Below, one piece after another: positions 7,445-16,118 of a stretch of DNA of 64,000 nucleotides. Source of the stretch: Flavobacteriaceae bacterium (GTDB taxonomy: Bacteria > Bacteroidota > Bacteroidia > Flavobacteriales > Flavobacteriaceae). The DNA is taken from NCBI GenBank assembly GCA_018669795.1, contig JABHSQ010000011.1:1-64000 (forward strand). Reading direction: 5' to 3'. Made by a program: the position numbers and the translations under genes. The notes under the pieces were generated by a model that did not search any database, was not told where the DNA came from, and saw only the letters and a program-made list of their open reading frames with translations. How positions within the stretch are numbered: position 1 is the first letter of the stretch; every line of letters begins with the position of its first letter.

Positions 7445-8668
7445 TTATTTATTCTTCCTAAAAGATTTAAAAAACAAACTCTTAAGACTGAACCAGAAAG
7501 CAAAAATTCCTGGCAGCTTGGTTTTAGGAGATTTTCCTTTTCCAATACGCTGAATTTGAAGCTCGTACCAAGGCAATTCTACACCACCAAGTTGGTCTAA
7601 AAACTTGATACCAATTTTTGGGATCGGAGTTTCAAATCGTTGCACTGACCCGTCAAAAATTTGATTAGCCAAATTAGGATACAAGCAAAATGGTCTTGCC
7701 AGACCAACAACATCTAAACTGCCATCTTCCAAAGCTTTCTCCATTACCGAAACAGAACGAAACCCTCCCGTAAGTAGCAAAGGTGTTTTAATCAATTTTC
7801 GAGCTTTTTCAATATAATCTAGGAAATATGCTTCACGCGATATGGTACTTTTCTTTCGATCTCCCTGAATCATAGCTGGCCTCTCATAAGTTCCACCAGA
7901 TATTTCAATTAAATCGATTCCCTCATTCCCAAGAAGTTGAATTACTTCCATAGATTCTTCTTCCGTAAATCCACCTCTCTGAAAATCTGCAGAATTAATT
8001 TTAATTCCTATCGGATAATCCGAGCCTACTTGACGTCGAATTTCACGATAAATCTCTAAAACAAAACGCGTCCTATTAAAAAGAGAACCGCCCCATTGAT
8101 CAGATCGAATATTGCTATTAGGAGAAAGAAACTGACTTACTAAATATCCATGGGCCCCATGAATTTGACAGCCTGTAAATCCAGCTTCTTTCATGATTCT
8201 AGCAGTATTTCCAAAGCGTTTTATGATATCCCAAATTGCTTCTTCTGTCAATGCTGTTGGCATTTTAAACATCTTGGAGGCGCTACCCATATTTAGCGAT
8301 ATCGCAGATGGCGCTACTGTTTCTCTGTTAATTGCTGCAAAAGCCTGCCTACCTGGATGGTTTATTTGTGGCCAAAGATGTACACCAGTTCCTTTCACTG
8401 ATTTAGCCCATTCTTTTAAGAGCTCAAAATCCTTATAATCTTCAACTACTACATTGTGCGCTTCACCAAGCGCCTTTGTGTCTACCATTATATTTCCTGT
8501 AATCAGTAATCCTGGATTTCCTTTTGCCCAAACCTGATATGCATTTATTAAACCCTTACTTGGAGCGTGGTGTCGTGTTCCAAAATTTTCACTCATTGCA
8601 GACTTTGCAATTCTGTTTTTTAAAACGGAGCCATTCGGTAACTTAAAAGAAGATGAGATGTTCTTCAT
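7445..8668 (-). CDS. NADH:flavin oxidoreductase, Old Yellow Enzyme family
   Basis: An FMN-dependent TIM-barrel oxidoreductase of the Old Yellow Enzyme family. Diagnostic pieces are GCQIHGAHGYLVSQFLSP with the substrate-binding His, followed by NIRSDQWGGSLFNRTRF, and the FMN-binding strands near LTGGFRSV and VGLARPF. The frame stays open to 8749, but the family starts at MKNISSSF, so I place the start at 8668 (407 aa). It has no C-terminal FAD domain, so it is the short OYE type, probably reducing activated alkenes. It appears monocistronic; the substrate is unknown. Confidence 0.9.
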   Translation of the reverse strand: MKNISSSFKLPNGSVLKNRIAKSAMSENFGTRHHAPSKGLINAYQVWAKGNPGLLITGNIMVDTKALGEAHNVVVEDYKDFELLKEWAKSVKGTGVHLWPQINHPGRQAFAAINRETVAPSAISLNMGSASKMFKMPTALTEEAIWDIIKRFGNTARIMKEAGFTGCQIHGAHGYLVSQFLSPNSNIRSDQWGGSLFNRTRFVLEIYREIRRQVGSDYPIGIKINSADFQRGGFTEEESMEVIQLLGNEGIDLIEISGGTYERPAMIQGDRKKSTISREAYFLDYIEKARKLIKTPLLLTGGFRSVSVMEKALEDGSLDVVGLARPFCLYPNLANQIFDGSVQRFETPIPKIGIKFLDQLGGVELPWYELQIQRIGKGKSPKTKLPGIFAFWFSLKSLFFKSFRKNK

Positions 8669-8918
8669 TGATTTTTTTGTAAATATATTTAAAACATCAA
8701 TCGAAAGGCAGAAAAAACCTTCCATTTTATTTTTTAATTTCTTGAACAACTTACTTAATTCTTTCGTAAAGTTTTTATTATCTGTAAACCTTCATTCCAG
8801 TAAGCTTAATTCTATCCTACTAAAATTGTACGATTTAATTCACTTGTCCTCCTCGGCATTATTTCCAAGAATAATTTTTTGATTAAATTTTCTAATATCG
8901 ACAACTTTAAACGGAAAA

Positions 8919-8938
8919 ACCCTCCACTTTGGGAGGGT
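8919..8938 (-). terminator. Rho-independent terminator for the gene at 8981-9733
   Basis: The stem ACCCTCC/GGAGGGT with a 6-nt loop, read on the minus strand, is followed by a TTTTT run. It lies about 40 bp past the stop codon of the minus-strand secreted-protein gene. Confidence 0.7.
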
Positions 8939-8980
8939 AATATCATTTTTTTAAAAAAATAAATTATAAAAGCTACAGTA

Positions 8981-9733
8981 TTAAAGCTTTGTAGATAATT
9001 CTGGTAGCATCATAAAGTCATAAGTAGGACGAGTCCATTCAACTAAACATTCATTGTATTTTTGAAAATCATCTTCCCAAGAACCTTCACCATACATTTC
9101 TTCATACATATCTACTACGATACCTTCCTTTCTCTGACCTTCTCTTTCATTTGGATCATTAAACGCTGTGAGTATCCGAACAGTATTGGTGTTTCCTCCA
9201 GAGCTCATAACAAAAATCGCTTCTTGTACGTCGGGACGAGCTTTTCTCAACACTTCGGAATGACGCTTTAAATAACGCCAAAAATCTTCATTATTACCGT
9301 TTTTAAGAACACGAGTAAAAGAGCGAAAATATTTAGTAGGTCGAGCCTCTTCAAAATTTATTGATAAACTTTTGATTCTTTGCCACACATACGGGCCTTT
9401 TCCAGATTGAATGTATTTTACAACATTTTTTTGCCAAAAATTTGACTCTTCTGTACTTAAAGATTTACTATACCAGTCATTTGTTCGGCGAGGCATGATA
9501 CGCTCATAACGACCGTTTTCAGCTTCAGCCCCTGTCATTAATACTGCAGTATATGCAGCGTTTTCAGCAGTATTAAAAAGAGTTGTTTTCTCTGCAATAG
9601 CAGCTTCAAACTTTTGATTCATTCCTGCCTTTGGAGTGTATTCATAGGTAATCCAAAGTTCTGGCTCGTTATTATCCTGAGCATAAACAAAACCGAAAGT
9701 AAGTAAAGTCAATAAGTAAAAATAATTTTTCAT
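8981..9733 (-). CDS. Exported protein of unknown function
   Basis: A 250-aa protein with a clear Sec signal peptide (MKNYFYLLTLLTFGFVYAQ, cleavage after about 18). I do not recognise the mature domain. It looks like a compact alpha/beta fold with many aromatic residues (WITYEYTPK, PYVWQRIKSL, FWRYLKRHSEVLRKARP, WTRPTYDFMMLPE). The size and the EYTPKAGMNQKFEAAI opening are reminiscent of small dimeric alpha/beta-barrel proteins, but that is weak. It has its own terminator and no evident operon partner. Confidence 0.75.
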   Translation of the reverse strand: MKNYFYLLTLLTFGFVYAQDNNEPELWITYEYTPKAGMNQKFEAAIAEKTTLFNTAENAAYTAVLMTGAEAENGRYERIMPRRTNDWYSKSLSTEESNFWQKNVVKYIQSGKGPYVWQRIKSLSINFEEARPTKYFRSFTRVLKNGNNEDFWRYLKRHSEVLRKARPDVQEAIFVMSSGGNTNTVRILTAFNDPNEREGQRKEGIVVDMYEEMYGEGSWEDDFQKYNECLVEWTRPTYDFMMLPELSTKL

Positions 9734-9975
9734 TTTTAAATTTTAAAGTTAAATCCAAAAATAATAATTTTAATTGTAAATTAAAATTAATAATACCAGA
9801 GTTTACCAAAAAATTAATGTCAATAGAATTTTGCCAAACTATTGCTGGATCTATCAATTATTAAATGATTTGTAGTTTAAAGTAATATTAGTACAAATTA
9901 ATACAATTATCTTGGTTTAGATGAACTAACTAATACATGCATATAGTTTTAGCACTCTTTTTTATAAATAAAATA

Positions 9976-10137
9976 TTATTTCCTAAAAAGTTTGGCTAAA
10001 GCATAAGCCGCTATTAAAAAAAGCCCAACTATCACTAGTAAATTGCCTTGAAAAAAGCCTAAACCAGTATGTGTGACTTTCATTAAATATCCTATTGATC
10101 CAATAAAAATACCAGCATATTTAATTTTAGAAATCAT
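9976..10137 (-). CDS. Small membrane protein, two TM segments
   Basis: A 53-aa protein with two hydrophobic segments (about 8-20 and 31-47) separated by MKVTHTGLG. An upstream Met at 10203 would place 22 residues over the end of the regulator gene and reads like non-coding, so I use MISKIKYAG at 10137. The GxxMKVTHTG turn resembles the membrane part of GldL-type proteins (which have KITHL at the equivalent turn), but the protein is too short to be GldL. It follows the metal-dependent regulator by 28 bp and may share its transcript. Confidence 0.55.
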   Translation of the reverse strand: MISKIKYAGIFIGSIGYLMKVTHTGLGFFQGNLLVIVGLFLIAAYALAKLFRK

Positions 10138-10165
10138 AATAAAAAATTTAAGTTTAATTAAAAAA

Positions 10166-10822
10166 TCATAATTCCTCAACCAAAAGAGATAGGCAAACAT
10201 CAAAAGTTAAAAGTATGGTAGAATTATTTTCAAGTAAAATTTCGAAACTATTATCAAATTTTTCTATATGTAGTATTGATAAAACTGACCCAAGTTTAAT
10301 TTTTTTCTTATTCAGAAAAAGCAATAAATCTTTAGAGCTATTTTCTAATCCACATAATCTCACTTTTTGTCCTGGTTTAATAGTAGACAAATTCAAATAA
10401 TTTACTTTTAAAACTTTTCCGTTTTTATCTGGAATTGGAGAACCGTGAGGGTCTAAAGTAGGGAATCCTAAAATTTCATCCATTCTATCAAAAAATAAAT
10501 TTGAATTAATGTGCTCAATTTCTTCTGCAATATCGTGTACTTCTTCCCATCCAAAACTCATTACTTGAGATAAAAACATTTCTGTTAATCTATGCTTTCT
10601 AACAATTAAAGCACCTAATCTTTTACCCTTAATAGTTAATTTAACTGGCTTATACTTTTCATAAAACAACCAACCTTTTTCTTGCATTTTCTTCGCCATA
10701 TTATTAGCGGTTGGTTTACTTACATTCATCTTTTTTGATAATTCTGTAATAGAAACATCTATATTTTCCTGGCTAAGAAAATAAATTGCTTTAAGATAAT
10801 TCTCTTTTGTTTGTGTTGGCAT
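10166..10822 (-). CDS. DtxR/MntR-family metal-dependent transcriptional repressor
   Basis: A 218-aa protein with the three parts of this family: an N-terminal winged HTH (about 1-65, with ISELSKKMNVSKPTANNMAKKMQEKGW), a helical dimerization and metal-binding domain (65-135, with RKHRLTEMFL, GWEEVHDIAEEIEHINS and the DPHGSPIP segment), and a C-terminal FeoA/SH3-like domain (about 145-218). Candidate metal ligands include His76, Glu80, Glu102, His106 and His125. It should bind Mn(II) or Fe(II) and repress metal-uptake genes. It is divergent from a TonB receptor, with a 16-bp perfect palindrome between them. The metal cannot be fixed from sequence. Confidence 0.9.
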   Translation of the reverse strand: MPTQTKENYLKAIYFLSQENIDVSITELSKKMNVSKPTANNMAKKMQEKGWLFYEKYKPVKLTIKGKRLGALIVRKHRLTEMFLSQVMSFGWEEVHDIAEEIEHINSNLFFDRMDEILGFPTLDPHGSPIPDKNGKVLKVNYLNLSTIKPGQKVRLCGLENSSKDLLLFLNKKKIKLGSVLSILHIEKFDNSFEILLENNSTILLTFDVCLSLLVEEL

Positions 10823-10865
10823 ATTATAAATTAAAGTGTAAAGATAAATAAAAAATAAAAATATA

Positions 10866-10896
10866 TTTGTTAGATTAATCTAACTTATTATATTTG
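10866..10896 (+). promoter_or_regulatory. Consensus Bacteroidota promoter of the TonB receptor gene
   Basis: A TTTG -33 box at 10866-10869, a spacer of exactly 19 bp, and the -7 box TATATTTG (TAnnTTTG) at 10889-10896, 24 bp before the receptor start at 10921. This is the best promoter match in the window. Confidence 0.85.
10869..10884. promoter_or_regulatory. 16-bp palindromic operator, probable MntR/DtxR-type box
   Basis: GTTAGATT/AATCTAAC is a perfect inverted repeat lying between the -33 and -7 boxes of the receptor promoter and about 46 bp from the start of the divergent regulator gene. A DtxR/MntR-like dimer bound here with metal would block RNA polymerase at the receptor promoter and could also affect the regulator's own gene. 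The binding protein is inferred from adjacency. Confidence 0.75.
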
Positions 10897-10920
10897 CACC
10901 ATAAAACAATATAAGAATCG

Positions 10921-13239
10921 ATGAATTTAAAAATAACTTTAACCCTACTAGTTGCAATGGGCATATTTAGTCCTTTATTTGGACAAACGGGAACTATTAA
11001 CGGAACTTTGAATGTCGATGATAATAAGCAAGAATTTGCAACCATATCTATATCTACAGATCCAATTAAAGTTTTTAGCACGAATTCAAAAGGATATTTT
11101 TACATCGATACGATTCCTTATGGAACTTACACAGTAACAGCGGAATTTGCAGGTTATACAAAAGTTACTAAAACTGTTATTTTAGATGAAAACAATCAAA
11201 AACTAGAGTTAAACTTTAATTTAAATGAAAATTTAAATTTACTTGACGAAATTGTATTGACTGGATCCAAAACCTATAAAAGACAAACAAATTCAGCTGT
11301 AATTGTTGGCGTTATTAATAGTGAAACTTTAAATAATATACAAGCCTGTAACCTATCTGAAGGATTAAAATTTCAACCAGGTTTAAGGGTTGAAACAGAT
11401 TGTCAAACTTGCAACTATACGCAATTAAGAATGAACGGACTGGCAGGTGGATATTCACAAATCCTTATTAATGGCCGTCCTATTTTTAGTCCATTAACAG
11501 GTTTGTATGGTTTAGAACAATTGCCAACAAATATGATTGAAAGAATAGAAGTTGTAAGAGGTGGTGGTTCTTCATTATACGGTTCTAGTGCTATAGGTGG
11601 AACTGTAAATATTATTACCAAAGTTCCAAAAAAAAACTCGTATGAATTAAATTCTTTTTATCAAAATATAAACGGAAAAGCAGACGATATTGTTTTTAGT
11701 GGGAATGCCTCTTTGGTTTCTGAAAACAAGAATTCGGGAGTTGCCTTCTTTTTTAACCATAGAGATAGAGATTGGTATGATGAAAATGATGATAATTATT
11801 CTGAATTACCAAAACTTGAAAATACATCATTTGGAACAAACTTGTTCTTTTTACCCAAAGACAATCAAAAATTAGAAATTAGCATTAGCAATTTAAATGA
11901 ATATAGGTATGGTGGAGAAATGGTTGAAAAACCGGCATATTTAACACAACAATCAGAAGAAAGAACAACCAATGTTTGGATGGGAAGTGCCGACTATCAA
12001 ATGAATTTTAATGATGATAATTCTTCATTTATAACATATGCGGCCTGGCAAAACACAAAACGGAAACATTATACAGGGATATTCCCAGATCAAGAACCAG
12101 AAATCCAAGAACATCTTGAAAACCCTCCTTATGGAACTTCAAACGTCACTACTTTACAAGGAGGATTTCAACTTAATCATAAAGTATATGATTTTATAAA
12201 AGGAACAAATACCTTTATTTTAGGAACCGAATATGTGTATGATGATGTTTTTGATGAAATTTCTACATATAATTATTTGATAGACCAAACTACCAAAGAT
12301 ATTGGTGTGTTTTTACAAAGTGATTGGGAAGTATCGCCTTCTTTAACTTTTCTTTCTGGAGTAAGATTGGATAAACACAACTTGATTGATAATTTAGTTT
12401 TTAGCCCAAGGCTATCATTGCTTTACAAATATAAGGCCAATACACAATTTAGGCTTAGTTATGGAACAGGATTTAGAGCACCACAAGCATTCGACACAGA
12501 TTTACATATTGCTTTTGCAGGTGGTGGTGTTTCACGTGTTTCATTATCACCAAATTTAATCCCAGAAAAGTCAAAAAGTTATAGTGCTTCTATAAATTAT
12601 GATCAACCAACAGAACATTATATAGTAGGTTTTACATTAGAAGGGTTTTATACAAGATTAAATGATGCGTTTTTTCTTCAACCAATCGGACAAGATGAGT
12701 TTGGTGAATTATTTGAAAAACAAAACGGACAAGGAGCAACCGTGCAAGGAGTCACTTTAGAGTTAAGAGCCAATTTCGTTAAAAAAATACAATTTGAAAC
12801 AGGTTTTACCATACAGTCGAGTGAATTTGATAATGCGGTTGAATATATAGAAGGAGTTGAAGGTATTAGAAAATTTACAAGAACACCCAATGATTATGGA
12901 TATGCAACTTTATCTTTTAAGCCAAGTAAGAAATTTAATGCTAACCTAAATTACGTATATACAGGTAAAATGGTGATGCCACATTTTGCAGGTGCACCAA
13001 ATCAATTGGTCGATGAAATGTATACTTCAGATGCGTTTTCAGAATTAAGCGCAAAGATTGGTTATACTATTGAAATTGAAAAAACACAATCAAAATTAGA
13101 ATTTTATGGTGGTGTGAAAAATATTTTTAATTCCTATCAATCAAACTTTGATATTGGAAAAAACAGAGATAGTAATTTTGTTTTTGGCCCTTCACTTCCA
13201 AGAACTCTTTACGTTGGAATTAGAATGATGTCAAAATAA
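10921..13239 (+). CDS. TonB-dependent outer-membrane receptor, metal-regulated
   Basis: A 772-aa receptor: signal peptide (1-22, ending FGQ), a carboxypeptidase-regulatory-like domain (about 25-105), a plug domain (about 115-235, with LSEGLKFQPGLRVE, ILINGRPIFSP, IERIEVVRGGGSSLYGSSAIGGTVNIITK) and a 22-strand-type barrel ending in an aromatic-rich strand. The plug contains two cysteine-flanked motifs (ACNLSEG and DCQTCNYTQ). Position and promoter operator indicate control by the divergent DtxR/MntR-like repressor, so a manganese or iron source, free or chelated, is the likely substrate. No transporter of the inner membrane is adjacent. Confidence 0.9.
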   Translation: MNLKITLTLLVAMGIFSPLFGQTGTINGTLNVDDNKQEFATISISTDPIKVFSTNSKGYFYIDTIPYGTYTVTAEFAGYTKVTKTVILDENNQKLELNFNLNENLNLLDEIVLTGSKTYKRQTNSAVIVGVINSETLNNIQACNLSEGLKFQPGLRVETDCQTCNYTQLRMNGLAGGYSQILINGRPIFSPLTGLYGLEQLPTNMIERIEVVRGGGSSLYGSSAIGGTVNIITKVPKKNSYELNSFYQNINGKADDIVFSGNASLVSENKNSGVAFFFNHRDRDWYDENDDNYSELPKLENTSFGTNLFFLPKDNQKLEISISNLNEYRYGGEMVEKPAYLTQQSEERTTNVWMGSADYQMNFNDDNSSFITYAAWQNTKRKHYTGIFPDQEPEIQEHLENPPYGTSNVTTLQGGFQLNHKVYDFIKGTNTFILGTEYVYDDVFDEISTYNYLIDQTTKDIGVFLQSDWEVSPSLTFLSGVRLDKHNLIDNLVFSPRLSLLYKYKANTQFRLSYGTGFRAPQAFDTDLHIAFAGGGVSRVSLSPNLIPEKSKSYSASINYDQPTEHYIVGFTLEGFYTRLNDAFFLQPIGQDEFGELFEKQNGQGATVQGVTLELRANFVKKIQFETGFTIQSSEFDNAVEYIEGVEGIRKFTRTPNDYGYATLSFKPSKKFNANLNYVYTGKMVMPHFAGAPNQLVDEMYTSDAFSELSAKIGYTIEIEKTQSKLEFYGGVKNIFNSYQSNFDIGKNRDSNFVFGPSLPRTLYVGIRMMSK

Positions 13240-13371
13240 TACTGAGCACAAAAATAAATATAGGTAATTAGGGGTTTTATGTTACAGTTAAGATTAATAT
13301 TTTAACTCAATTAATAAATGTTAATATTATATTCATAAACACCTTTGCCCTAAAGTATAAATCAATAAGCT

Positions 13372-13379
13372 TACCTTTG
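13372..13379 (+). promoter_or_regulatory. Candidate -7 box for the 113-aa gene
   Basis: TACCTTTG matches TAnnTTTG and lies 32 bp before the start at 13412. The nearest TTTG (13344-13347) is 24 bp upstream, longer than the optimal 19, so this is a moderate candidate. Confidence 0.45.
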
Positions 13380-13411
13380 TCCATGGTATAACTTTTAGCC
13401 ACTATATAAAT

Positions 13412-13753
13412 ATGGAACAAGCGGAATTTTTACAACAACATGTATTTACAGATTTGAAAAATCTGAATGACGGATTTGACCAAGAGGATATTCAATATTT
13501 TTCTGAATCGGATTTCGAAACCATTCTAGGACGAGCGGAACATTTTGGGATTGGTATTTATGAAATCAAGCCTTCTTTGAATGGAGAAGCTTATAAGGTT
13601 TCAGGACACGTAGATCATAAAAAGAAAGCTACTGACCCAAGATGGTTCAAAAAAGCATTTTTAACCTTTAAAACAGTACAAGCTGGGCTTATTTATTCCG
13701 CTACTTACAAAGTTTCGAAAAAACTTTTAGCAAGAGAGTCTTTAGGTTTGTGA
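13412..13753 (+). CDS. Conserved-looking hypothetical cytoplasmic protein
   Basis: A 113-aa soluble protein with no signal or membrane segment and no motif I recognise. The sequence has a well-formed alternating pattern (helix 1-25; strands around FGIGIYEIKPSLNGEAYKVSGHVDHKK and AFLTFKTVQAGLIYSATYKVSKKLL). Codon use matches the neighbours, and there is a -7 box upstream and a hairpin terminator downstream, so it is a real single-gene unit. Function unknown. Confidence 0.7.
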   Translation: MEQAEFLQQHVFTDLKNLNDGFDQEDIQYFSESDFETILGRAEHFGIGIYEIKPSLNGEAYKVSGHVDHKKKATDPRWFKKAFLTFKTVQAGLIYSATYKVSKKLLARESLGL

Positions 13754-13807
13754 AAAGTGAAACTGTTGAAGGATTTTGAGCATTAAAATAGACAAACACA
13801 TTAATAA

Positions 13808-13840
13808 AAAAAGCCTAGTAAATTAGTACCGGGCTTTTTT
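13808..13840 (+). terminator. Rho-independent terminator after the 113-aa gene
   Basis: An imperfect hairpin (AAAAGCC...GGGCTTTT with inner GTA/TAC pairing) followed by a T-rich run. It probably serves both the 113-aa gene and the convergent rhodanese gene. Confidence 0.65.
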
Positions 13841-13877
13841 ATTTTCAAATAGTTCATTTAACAACTTACTTAATTAC

Positions 13878-14291
13878 TTAATTACTCACTTCTAATTTAC
13901 GTTCCTTCCACATTAAAAGTCCACCATCCATATCATAAATTTTAGTAAAACCCATTTCTTTTAATCTTAATGCAGCCTGTTTGCTGCCCAAACCTTGATT
14001 ACAATAAACATAAACAGGTTTGCTTTTATCTAAAGTTTTAACTTTTTCATTAAAATCATCATTGGTCACACAAATGTTTTGTGCTCCTTCTAAATGACTT
14101 TCTTTATACTCTTCTGGAGTTCTCACATCGATTAACTGAATAATATCTTCACTATAAACAGCATCGTAAACTTGTTGCGGTGATATCAATTCTATTTCAC
14201 CCTTAGCAGTTACTTCTTTAGAATAGTCTTTACAGGATTGAAATGCAAATAATAAAACAAGAGTACTTAGTAATAGATTTTTTTTCATCAT
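13878..14291 (-). CDS. Rhodanese-domain lipoprotein
   Basis: A 137-aa protein with a lipoprotein signal (residues 1-20, lipobox AFQSC, lipidated Cys20) followed by one rhodanese domain (about 36-135). It has QLIDVRTPEEYKESHLEGA and the active-site loop with Cys97 (CNQGLGS), where canonical rhodaneses usually end the loop in Arg or Lys-like residues. Single-domain periplasmic rhodaneses of this kind are thought to handle persulphides or other thiol groups; the substrate here is unknown. It stands alone, convergent with the 113-aa gene. Confidence 0.88.
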   Translation of the reverse strand: MMKKNLLLSTLVLLFAFQSCKDYSKEVTAKGEIELISPQQVYDAVYSEDIIQLIDVRTPEEYKESHLEGAQNICVTNDDFNEKVKTLDKSKPVYVYCNQGLGSKQAALRLKEMGFTKIYDMDGGLLMWKERKLEVSN

Positions 14292-14408
14292 AAATAATTT
14301 AATAAAAGTGGCTAAAATTAAACAATGCTTAACAAGCCATTTACTTATGAACGTTCTTTTTATGTAATTGTTACAAAATTATTAATTAAATCGATTTAAA
14401 ATATATTT

Positions 14409-15032
14409 TTAAGATACCCTATCGTTAGGATGGGTGGTTAAATACTCTTTAGGAAAAAGTAATTTTATATTTTCATAAGAACCTTGTAATGCTTTTTGAG
14501 ATTTTTCAAAGTTTTTCCATTTTGCCTTTTTTATTCCTTCCTTAGCTTGCGGAACTAATTCTACTTTAGATTCTGTATACATTTCGTACCAATAAGTAAT
14601 CTTTAATTTAAATTTACCATTGCGCTTAAATACATGATAGGTTTTTGCAATAAAACTTCTAATTTCTAGGTTCTGCACTCCTGTTTCTTCCTCCACTTCT
14701 CTTATTGCAGCTTTTTCAAAAGTTTCTCCTTTTTCTAATACACCCTTTGGAAGATCCCATTTAGAATTACGGTATATGAAAAGTATTTCTCTTTTGTCAT
14801 TATATACTAGTCCACCAGCAGCTTGGACTACAGGTAATTTTTTTTTAAGAAATTTTTCTAGTTTCTCTTCATTTTTATGGTATAGGTTAATATAATGCAG
14901 GTCTCCTTTTATTATTTGTTTGATCAAATTTTTAAAATTCACGATTTTTAAGGGTATTGCAGTATACTGACTCCCAATATTTTTTTTAGTAGAGAGAATT
15001 ATTGGTATGTCTTTAACAAAAACTTTATACAT
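14409..15032 (-). CDS. NUDIX hydrolase
   Basis: A 207-aa protein with a complete NUDIX box at about residues 101-123: GVLEKGE, then TFEKAAI, then REVEEETGV, which fits Gx5Ex7REUxEExGU. The N-terminal 70 residues form a separate small region common in the flavobacterial homologues. ATG at 15032 is the start; a TTG six bases upstream is not needed. It is divergent from pyrE with only 7 bp between the two start codons. Its substrate (a nucleoside diphosphate derivative or dinucleotide) is not predictable. Confidence 0.9.
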   Translation of the reverse strand: MYKVFVKDIPIILSTKKNIGSQYTAIPLKIVNFKNLIKQIIKGDLHYINLYHKNEEKLEKFLKKKLPVVQAAGGLVYNDKREILFIYRNSKWDLPKGVLEKGETFEKAAIREVEEETGVQNLEIRSFIAKTYHVFKRNGKFKLKITYWYEMYTESKVELVPQAKEGIKKAKWKNFEKSQKALQGSYENIKLLFPKEYLTTHPNDRVS

Positions 15033-15035
15033 TTG
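15028..15035 (+). promoter_or_regulatory. -7 box of pyrE, implying a leaderless or near-leaderless message
   Basis: TACATTTG matches TAnnTTTG and ends 5 bp before the pyrE ATG at 15040, so transcription would begin at or within a few bases of the start codon. A TTG at 15002-15004 could be the -33 element, but at 23 bp it is more distant than usual. The box overlaps the NUDIX start codon. Confidence 0.5.
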
Positions 15036-15039
15036 CAAT

Positions 15040-15681
15040 ATGATTTTAAATAAAGAGACAGCTCAAAAAACTGCCGAATTACTTCTGCAAATTAATGCAA
15101 TTAAATTACAACCACAAAATCCATTTAAATGGGCTTCTGGATGGAATTCTCCTATTTATTGTGACAACAGGATTACACTTTCATATCCAATTATTAGAAA
15201 TTACATAAAAGAAAATTTAGCTAAACAGATTGAAGAAATTTACGGTAAACCCGATGTAATAGTTGGTGTAGCTACAGGTGCTATTGGTATTGGAGCATTG
15301 GTTGCTGACGCTTTAAATCTACCTTTTTGCTATGTAAGACCAGAAACAAAAAAACATGGCCGCCAAAATAAAATTGAAGGACATATAGAAAAAGGACAAA
15401 ATGCCATTATCATTGAAGATCTTATAAGTACTGGTAAAAGCAGTTTATTAGCTGTAGAATCTTTAAAAGAAGCTAAGGTAAATATTAAAGGTATGCTTGC
15501 AATATTTACTTATGGATTTGCAATTGCTGAAGAAAACTTTAAGAATGCTAATGTCAATTTACATACACTGAGTAATTACAAGAACTTACTACTTCTAGCT
15601 GAAAAATCTAACTATATTACTTCCTCTGAAGCTGAAATTCTTTCAAAATGGAGAATTGATCCAGGAAATTGGGGTAAATAA
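15040..15681 (+). CDS. pyrE: Orotate phosphoribosyltransferase
   Basis: A 213-aa enzyme converting orotate and PRPP to OMP in pyrimidine synthesis. It has the typical opening (AELLLQINAIKLQPQNPFKWASGWNSPIYCDNR), the VGVATGAIGIGALVADAL core, the PRPP loop region IIIEDLISTGKSS, and a catalytic flexible loop (RPETKKHGRQNKIEG). A further in-frame Met 11 codons upstream would extend into the NUDIX 5' end and is not used by the family, so ATG 15040 is chosen. An SRPBCC-family gene follows 42 bp later on the same strand. Confidence 0.95.
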   Translation: MILNKETAQKTAELLLQINAIKLQPQNPFKWASGWNSPIYCDNRITLSYPIIRNYIKENLAKQIEEIYGKPDVIVGVATGAIGIGALVADALNLPFCYVRPETKKHGRQNKIEGHIEKGQNAIIIEDLISTGKSSLLAVESLKEAKVNIKGMLAIFTYGFAIAEENFKNANVNLHTLSNYKNLLLLAEKSNYITSSEAEILSKWRIDPGNWGK

Positions 15682-15723
15682 TTGGTGTTATTTTACTAAT
15701 TTCAATAATTATAAAAATACAAT

Positions 15724-16116
15724 ATGAATTTAACAAGTAGAAAGGTAACCGTTCAAAAACCTGCAGAAGCACTTTTTGATTTTTTATGTGATGTGAAAAA
15801 TTTTGAAAAGCTAATGCCTGATACTATTAGTAAATTTGAAATTATTAGAGATGACGCATTTGTTTTTGCTTTAAAAGGAATGCCAGAAATCGCATTAGAA
15901 CTAAAAGAAGTAAACTCTCCTATTCAATTAACATTAGGTGCTATTAGTGATAAACTTCCATTTACACTAATAGGAAACATTGAGGCTATAAATGAACTAT
16001 CTTCTTATGTGAGTTTACAATTCGAAGGAGATTTTAATCCTATGATGGCAATGATGATAAAAGGACCTATCACAAAATTTATAGAAACCTTATCAAGTAA
16101 CTTAGAAGGCTTATAA
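15724..16116 (+). CDS. SRPBCC-fold (START-like) small ligand-binding protein
   Basis: A 130-aa protein of the SRPBCC/polyketide-cyclase superfamily. It opens with a strand (LTSRKVTVQKPAEALFDFLCD), then VKNFEKLMPDTISKFEI, several antiparallel strands, and a long C-terminal helix (MMIKGPITKFIETLSSNLEGL). In flavobacterial genomes such genes commonly follow pyrE; the ligand is unknown. It is convergent with birA, the two stop codons lying almost back to back. Confidence 0.8.
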   Translation: MNLTSRKVTVQKPAEALFDFLCDVKNFEKLMPDTISKFEIIRDDAFVFALKGMPEIALELKEVNSPIQLTLGAISDKLPFTLIGNIEAINELSSYVSLQFEGDFNPMMAMMIKGPITKFIETLSSNLEGL

Positions 16117-16118
16117 TT

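Noticed and set aside
8669-8749. N-terminal extension of the Old Yellow Enzyme
   Set aside because: The extra 27 codons have no counterpart in the family, which starts at MKNISSSF.
9976-10203. Longer start for the small membrane protein (10203)
   Set aside because: The extra residues overlap the end of the regulator gene and have no protein character; the start at 10137 gives a clean two-helix protein.
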